Source: Xylanibacter caecicola (GTDB lineage Bacteria; Bacteroidota; Bacteroidia; Bacteroidales; Bacteroidaceae). From it: a stretch of 64,000 bases of DNA. The notes under the pieces were generated by a model that saw nothing but the letters and a program-made list of their open reading frames with translations, had not been told where the DNA came from and ran no database searches. The DNA is taken from contig NZ_JABKKJ010000002.1 in assembly GCF_013166515.1 (NCBI RefSeq), positions 186,001-250,000 of the forward strand. Reading direction: 5' to 3'. This document shows positions 59,601 to 64,000 of this stretch, piece after piece (positions within the stretch are counted from its first letter, which is position 1; each line of letters begins with the position of its first letter). Position numbers and translations under genes: made by a program.

Positions 59601-59734
59601 TTTAACAGACGAGTGACCATGAAAGCAACTTACAGTAAAACGCAGCAATAGGTACGGTTGGCAATTCGTTACCTCAAAATCGGGTAATCTTCCCAAAGTC
59701 CTTATTATAAAGGGATAAGGATTATATTCCAAAA
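59601..59734. other. Intergenic region at the right edge of the AT-rich island
   Basis: No gene, promoter or convincing hairpin seen. It leads into the IS30 remnant. Confidence 0.4.
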
Positions 59735-59884
59735 TTACGACAAATAATTAAAAAACGCCTCCATCGGAGTTGAAAAATTGAGTTTCTTTCTTGGTCTTGT
59801 ATTGATTTTTGCAGCAATTTCATCAATGTCTCTGTCCTTTAGATGTTTTGTAGGTGATGATTGGGGCATGTATATGGATTTGTT
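59735..59884 (-). pseudogene. IS30-family transposase remnant (C-terminus only)
   Basis: On the minus strand one frame reads KSIYMPQSSPTKHLKDRDID followed by EIAAKINTRPRKKLNFSTPM and ends EAFFNYLS-stop (stop at 59735-59737). The INTRPRKxLNFxTPxE-FF block is the signature end of IS30-type transposases. Nothing of the catalytic core is left and no terminal inverted repeat is visible. It marks a past insertion or recombination point at the edge of the defence-like island. Confidence 0.8.
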
Positions 59885-59935
59885 GCGTGTGGGGGTCCCA
59901 CCGGATGAGAACACGACTTATTGTCAATTATCATA

Positions 59936-59995
59936 ACCCTATGCTTTAGACACCGTAAAGTTATGTTTTATGATGCGTAACCCATAGGACATACT
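59936..59995. repeat. CATAGCTTTA/ACCCATAG-type repeat copy
   Basis: ACCCTATGCTTTAGAC, GTAAAGTTATG and GTAACCCATAGG recall the words of the hairpin region 24196-24255. It overlaps the end of the symporter gene. Confidence 0.4.
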
Positions 59996-61403
59996 TCCCC
60001 GACATCCAAAGTCCGGCAAATGTTATCATGCCGTTTAAAAGAAGCAGTTCGTATCCGAACTTATATCCGGTGAGGTGTGATGTCATGGTGTCTATTACAA
60101 AACTTATTACAGGCGATGCCGTTGCGATGTATGGCACAAGACGGTCGGTGACGTTACGGTGCGTGAGCAGACCGAAGGCGAAGAGTCCCAACAGAGGTCC
60201 GTAGGTGTATGAGCAGAGAATGTACACGGCATCGATGACGCTCGTGGAGTTTACGGCGCGGAAAGTCATGATGAAGACAATGAATGCTGCGGCAAGTGCA
60301 AGGTGTACCCTGTGCCGCAACCGTTCGTCGTGCTGCCGACCCATGATGTCTACGCAACAGCTTGTGGTAAGGGCGGTAAGGGCGGAGTCGGCGCTGGAGA
60401 ACGATGCTGCTACGACACCCAGCGTAAAGAGTACTTGCACCGCCGTGCCCAAAGTGCCTGTGGCGGCAAATGCGGGAAGCAGTTCGTCGCCTGCCGACGG
60501 TATTGCCGTGCCGGTGTGTGCGGCGAGATGCAGCAGCAATATGCCGAGACTGAGGAACAGCAGGTTTACGGGCACGAATGCCATGCCGCCGAAACAAAGG
60601 TCTTTCTGCGCCTCGCGCAACGTTTTGCATGTAAGGTTCTTCTGCATCATGTTCTGGTCCAGTCCGGTCATAACGATGACAATGAATATGCCGCTTATAA
60701 ACTGCTTGAAGAAATTTTGTGTAGACACCCAGTCGTCGAAGACAAATATGCGGCTGTGGGCATCGGATGCCACTGTCGCCACCGCCTCCGTCAGGGTCAT
60801 GTCCATAGCCTCCGCCACCTTTACGATGATGAGAACCACGGCGGCGAGCATGCACAGTGTCTGCAGAGTGTCTGTCCAAACAAGTGTCCTTACTCCGCCG
60901 CGCCGTGTGTATGCCCATATACATGCAACCATGATACATACGGTTGCGGCGAAAGGCATGCCCGTGTCTGCCAATACAAAACGGTGGAGCAGCATGCACG
61001 CAACATAGAAGCGGACTGCTGCTCCGGTGATGCCGGACAGCACGAAGAAACCGGCTCCCGTCTTGTAAGAACGGTTGCCAAGCCTGTGTTGCAGATATGT
61101 GTATATGGTGGTGAGGTTCATCTTGTAATATACGGGCACCAGGATGAACGCCACGGCTATGTATCCGAAGATAAATCCTATACATGTCTGCATGTACGTC
61201 ATGTCGGTACGCATCACCATGCCCGGAACCGACACGAATGTCACGCCGGATATCGACGCGCCTATCATGCCGAAGGCGACGACATACCACGGCGAGCGCC
61301 TGTTTGCCATGTAGAATGTGTCGTTGTCGGCATGTCTGCCGGTGATGCGGCTTAATACCAGAAGGACGGCAAAATAAAGGGAGAATGTAAGGATGTATAT
61401 CAT
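59961..61403 (-). CDS. Sodium:solute symporter (SSS family)
   Basis: A 480-residue inner-membrane protein with about 13 hydrophobic segments. Family blocks: YMANRRSPWYVVAFGMIGASISGVTFVSVPG near the N-terminus (the SSS substrate/Na+ region) and VVAASFSSADSALTALTTSCCVDIM (TM9 Na+-site serines). The start is the ATG at 61403; an extended frame to 61538 only translates a palindromic repeat. It imports an unknown solute (sugar, amino acid, or other) with Na+. The promoter must lie within or beyond the repeat at 61405-61536. Confidence 0.88.
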   Translation of the reverse strand: MIYILTFSLYFAVLLVLSRITGRHADNDTFYMANRRSPWYVVAFGMIGASISGVTFVSVPGMVMRTDMTYMQTCIGFIFGYIAVAFILVPVYYKMNLTTIYTYLQHRLGNRSYKTGAGFFVLSGITGAAVRFYVACMLLHRFVLADTGMPFAATVCIMVACIWAYTRRGGVRTLVWTDTLQTLCMLAAVVLIIVKVAEAMDMTLTEAVATVASDAHSRIFVFDDWVSTQNFFKQFISGIFIVIVMTGLDQNMMQKNLTCKTLREAQKDLCFGGMAFVPVNLLFLSLGILLLHLAAHTGTAIPSAGDELLPAFAATGTLGTAVQVLFTLGVVAASFSSADSALTALTTSCCVDIMGRQHDERLRHRVHLALAAAFIVFIMTFRAVNSTSVIDAVYILCSYTYGPLLGLFAFGLLTHRNVTDRLVPYIATASPVISFVIDTMTSHLTGYKFGYELLLLNGMITFAGLWMSGKYVLWVTHHKT

Positions 61404-61404
61404 A

Positions 61405-61536
61405 GATAAAGGGGAGATAGGGGAAGGTAAAGGGAAGATAAAAGGAGATAGGGGGGAGATAAAGGGAAGATAAAAGACGTATGCTTTATAATTTCGTATA
61501 CAACTGTCGTCCTTTATCTTCCGTGGCTTTAGCCAC
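61405..61536. repeat. Palindromic intergenic repeat (GATAAAGGAC family), inverted copy
   Basis: Read on the minus strand: GTGGCTAAAGCCAC, GGAAGATAAAGGAC, GACAGTTGTATACG, variable part, CATACGTCTTTTATCTTCCC, then several GATAAAGGGGA-type purine blocks (inverted). It fills the gap between the SLBB gene and the symporter. Confidence 0.75.
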
Positions 61537-61595
61537 ATAGCTACCTCTTACTTCCTTTAACTCCTTGTCTTGATTAAAGACCGGTATCTTATGTC

Positions 61596-64000
61596 TTATT
61601 GCAGCACATTGGCAATCGTTGCGATCATTGTGGCGATGGATGCCACCGACGTGCCTATTGTCATTGTCTCGGCAATGCTCATCTTGTTTATTGCCTTTGC
61701 CGGTACTACTATTTCGCATCCCGGCGTGGGCTTGGCGTTACGACCTACCTTTGCCACCGTTCCGTTCATGTGTATGATGTAGGTCTGGCTTTTCTTTGCC
61801 TTGTTGGTGAAGCCGCCTGCCTGGTCTATATAGTAGCTCACCTTCTTGTTCTTTATGAAGCCCACGGTGTTGGGATACATCACCTCGCCGTTTATCTTTA
61901 CCGTTCCGTTATACTGCGGCACTATAATCTTGTCGCCCTCGCGCAGCACGATATCCTCGTTGCCTCCCGGGTTTTTCATAGCCTTGTCCAGTTCTATTCC
62001 CACGTAGTATGTCTCGCCTATCTGGAACTTCTTTATCTTCTCGCTGTTCTCGAAGTCGCTCTTTATGTTGGCGTTCTTCATTGCCTCTTCCTTTTCGAGA
62101 TCCTCATACTGTTCGCGTGCAATCTTCATTACCGATTCCATTCGTATACGTTCCTCGGGAGTGATGCGTCGCTCAAGGTGTGCTCCCTTTATGTATGCAC
62201 GGTCGTTTACACCGCCTGCCGACTTTATGATGTCGCTGAGTCGTTCGGCTTTTTTAGACAATGTATATGTTCCGCTGAACATCACCTCGCCGGTGACTTC
62301 CACGTTCTGCTGTCTGTTGTATCCCGGACTGCGGCGCACGTAAACCTCATCAAACGGCATGAGCTTGAAGCCCTGCTCACCGTCTATCACAAATCCGTCT
62401 TTCAGGGCGAAGCTGTATGTGCGGGCTATCAGCGAGTCGGTGGTCAGCGCTTTGGGATTGATGATGCGTCTTGCCACGTCCACTTTTACGGTGGATGCAG
62501 TCTGTTTCAGTCCACCCGCCTGCAATACAAAGTCTTCGAGCGTCTCGTTGTCGGCATATTTGTATATACCCGGATAGTTTACCTCGCCGTGTATCGTTAT
62601 CGTCTGTTCCTCCATCATCTCCTGTTTTGTTGGGATGAAAAGCACGTCGTTGTTCTGTATGGGCATGTCTGCCACCGTGCCGTTCATTATGCCTTCGATG
62701 TCTACCGGTATGACTTCGAGTGTGCGGTCTTTCTTCATTCTGTGCATCACGGCACGTGCAGTGAACGCCTCCTCGCGCAGTCCCTCTGCATTCTCGATGA
62801 GTGTGCGCACGCTGTTTATGTCGTCGCCCACCTGGTACATGCCGGGACGGAACACGGCACCTTTTATCTCCACCATGTTAGAGAAGCGCGGCAGCACAGA
62901 GTCTACACTCAGCGAGTCTTCATCGGCAAGGTGGAACGAACTCATGTCAAACTCGTTGATGTTGTATACCGAATATTCCTTGCCCGTCTTGCGTACAAGG
63001 CGCACCGACTTGCTGTAGGCGTCGCCCGTAAATCCTCCTGCATATTTAAGTATTGTCGCCACGCTCTCGTTCTTGCGCATCTCGTAGAACATGGGGCGCT
63101 TCACCTTGCCCGTGATGTTTACAAGGCAGTCGTACGGACCGACAACTATCACGTCGTTGTCGGCAAGGCGCACGTTGCCGGTCAGTTTCCCGTTAAGGAT
63201 GTAGTCGTATATGTCGACCACCGTCACGAGGCGGTTGTTTCTGTATACCTTTATGTTACGCAGCGTACCCAGCTCGTTTGTGCCTCCAGCCATGTAAAGT
63301 GCATGGAAAACGGTGGCGAATGCCGACAGCGTGTATGTGCCCGGCGTCTTTACCTCGCCCATTACGTTCACCATTATGGTGCGTGTCTGCCCTACGGACA
63401 GCTTTATCTTCGAACTGCTGTACCGTGCACCCAGCTGCGAGCGCAGCTGTGCGTTTGCCTGTGCCACGGTCATGCCGCTGACATATACCGGTCCGAAGCC
63501 CTCTATGGTTACCGTTCCCTCGGGCGATACCGTCCCTTCCACGGTCTTCTGCGATGCGCCGTATATGTCGATAAACACCGCATCGCCCGGTCCGAGACGG
63601 TAGCTCTGCGGTGTTGCGATGTTCATTGCCGGTTCGAATGTAAGGCTTTTGTTGTTGAAGATGTCACGTCCGAAAACTTTTTTCTTGTTCTTCTCTTCCA
63701 TCAGCTGCTTGAGCAGGGTGGCTGTGTCGGCGGGCAATATGTCCGTCATTTCCTCCTGCATCATCATGAACTCCTCGTCGTCCTTGTCGTATGTACGTGT
63801 CGCGCTGTTCATAGAACCGTCTTTTATACGGTATTGCGGCTTTTCAGCCTTGTCGCCTCCGTTGTTGCTGCGCAATCTTTTTGCGTCGCCGTTGTCGGCT
63901 CCTTTGCCTGCGGTGCCGAGCCCGGTGCCTTTTGTCATCCTCTCGTACTTGTTTCTTACACGCCGTATCTGACTGATGTCCACGCCGCGTTGCATCAGCT
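61596..64000 (-). CDS. SLBB-domain polysaccharide export protein (Wza-like), 5' end outside window
   Basis: At least 799 residues; the frame is still open at the right edge, so the gene is partial and its signal peptide is not seen. A polysaccharide-export (PF02563) domain occurs at YRLGPGDAVFIDIYGASQKTVEGTVSPEGTVTIEG (about residues 130-215), followed by a series of SLBB repeats (VMGEVKTPGTYTL, ITGKVKRPMFYEM, IKGAVFRPGMYQV, IHGEVNYPGIYKY, VTGEVMFSGTYTL, INGEVMYPNTVGF): six by eye. A C-terminal hydrophobic stretch (MTIGTSVASIATMIATIANVL) follows. Multi-SLBB proteins of this length form the outer-membrane secretion channel for capsule or exopolysaccharide in Bacteroidetes. It may serve the Wzx/Wzy operon at 24-36 kb or a locus to the right. 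Confidence 0.88.
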   Translation of the reverse strand, partial: LMQRGVDISQIRRVRNKYERMTKGTGLGTAGKGADNGDAKRLRSNNGGDKAEKPQYRIKDGSMNSATRTYDKDDEEFMMMQEEMTDILPADTATLLKQLMEEKNKKKVFGRDIFNNKSLTFEPAMNIATPQSYRLGPGDAVFIDIYGASQKTVEGTVSPEGTVTIEGFGPVYVSGMTVAQANAQLRSQLGARYSSSKIKLSVGQTRTIMVNVMGEVKTPGTYTLSAFATVFHALYMAGGTNELGTLRNIKVYRNNRLVTVVDIYDYILNGKLTGNVRLADNDVIVVGPYDCLVNITGKVKRPMFYEMRKNESVATILKYAGGFTGDAYSKSVRLVRKTGKEYSVYNINEFDMSSFHLADEDSLSVDSVLPRFSNMVEIKGAVFRPGMYQVGDDINSVRTLIENAEGLREEAFTARAVMHRMKKDRTLEVIPVDIEGIMNGTVADMPIQNNDVLFIPTKQEMMEEQTITIHGEVNYPGIYKYADNETLEDFVLQAGGLKQTASTVKVDVARRIINPKALTTDSLIARTYSFALKDGFVIDGEQGFKLMPFDEVYVRRSPGYNRQQNVEVTGEVMFSGTYTLSKKAERLSDIIKSAGGVNDRAYIKGAHLERRITPEERIRMESVMKIAREQYEDLEKEEAMKNANIKSDFENSEKIKKFQIGETYYVGIELDKAMKNPGGNEDIVLREGDKIIVPQYNGTVKINGEVMYPNTVGFIKNKKVSYYIDQAGGFTNKAKKSQTYIIHMNGTVAKVGRNAKPTPGCEIVVPAKAINKMSIAETMTIGTSVASIATMIATIANVLQ

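Noticed and set aside
60154-61355. Long frames on both strands overlapping the symporter gene
   Set aside because: They are Arg/His/Cys-rich shadows; only the symporter frame has membrane segments and family motifs.
61404-61538. N-terminal extension of the symporter (to 61538)
   Set aside because: The extension is a translation of a palindromic repeat rich in Pro/Ser/Phe; family alignment begins at the ATG at 61403.

Overview
The window looks like chromosomal DNA from a Bacteroidales bacterium, most likely a Prevotella-like genus. The evidence is direct and familial. Promoters are of the Bacteroidetes sigma-ABfr type (a -7 box TAnnTTTG, in two cases with TTTG 19-20 bp upstream). There are SusCD-era style secreted glycosidases, a smalltalk/HU/DUF4248/VirE-primase cassette typical of the group, Wzi and SLBB capsule proteins, and almost no Shine-Dalgarno sites. 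I saw no rRNA, tRNA, CRISPR array or intact insertion sequence.

Layout. (1) 1-18.7 kb: a glycan-degradation locus. A GH95 gene (+, cut by the window edge) converges on a seven-gene minus-strand operon: GH127, GH141, an MFS sugar porter, a GH78 rhamnosidase without signal peptide, an unclassified 874-residue glycosidase-like protein, a GH43-like/GH2/malectin fusion and a GH2 beta-galactosidase. The set fits depolymerisation of a plant pectic side chain rich in L-fucose, L-rhamnose and L-arabinose or aceric acid, with rhamnogalacturonan-II the closest known parallel; no SusC/SusD pair is in view. (2) 18.9-24.2 kb: amidase, smalltalk peptide, HU-like protein, DUF4248 protein and a VirE/primase-like protein, separated by mosaic AT-rich repeats. 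(3) 24.3-36.2 kb: a Wzx/Wzy-type surface polysaccharide operon (flippase, three GT2, one GT4, two Wzz-like proteins, a polymerase, then a WecA/TagO-like transferase and a phosphoglycosyl transferase), interrupted by an AAA/DUF4143 ATPase with its own iteron-bearing promoter. (4) 36.4-43.7 kb: an outer-membrane TonB-receptor-like protein, two OB-fold/DUF5689-type lipoproteins and a secreted endonuclease/exonuclease/phosphatase, with an amber-interrupted four-helix-bundle gene between them. (5) 43.9-50.5 kb: housekeeping and envelope genes (UDG-like, uridine kinase, DUF308 membrane protein, histidine phosphatase, a low-complexity secreted protein, Wzi, a lipocalin-like lipoprotein). (6) 50.9-59.9 kb: a markedly AT-richer defence-like island: Fic protein, a restriction-methylation fusion with a three-TRD specificity subunit, an XRE regulator, and divergently an ImmA/IrrE peptidase, a Clp/SDH-type serine protease and two small proteins; it ends at an IS30 remnant. 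(7) 59.9-64 kb: a sodium:solute symporter and a Wza-like SLBB export protein cut by the window edge.

The most novel-looking material is the divergent two-protease operon at 57.0-59.6 kb, sharing a 90-bp control region with the restriction system; the 9-bp-periodic CTATAGNNN arrays; four 15-bp iterons spaced exactly 33 bp; and several families of dispersed palindromic intergenic repeats. All function statements are from reading motifs; no search was run.
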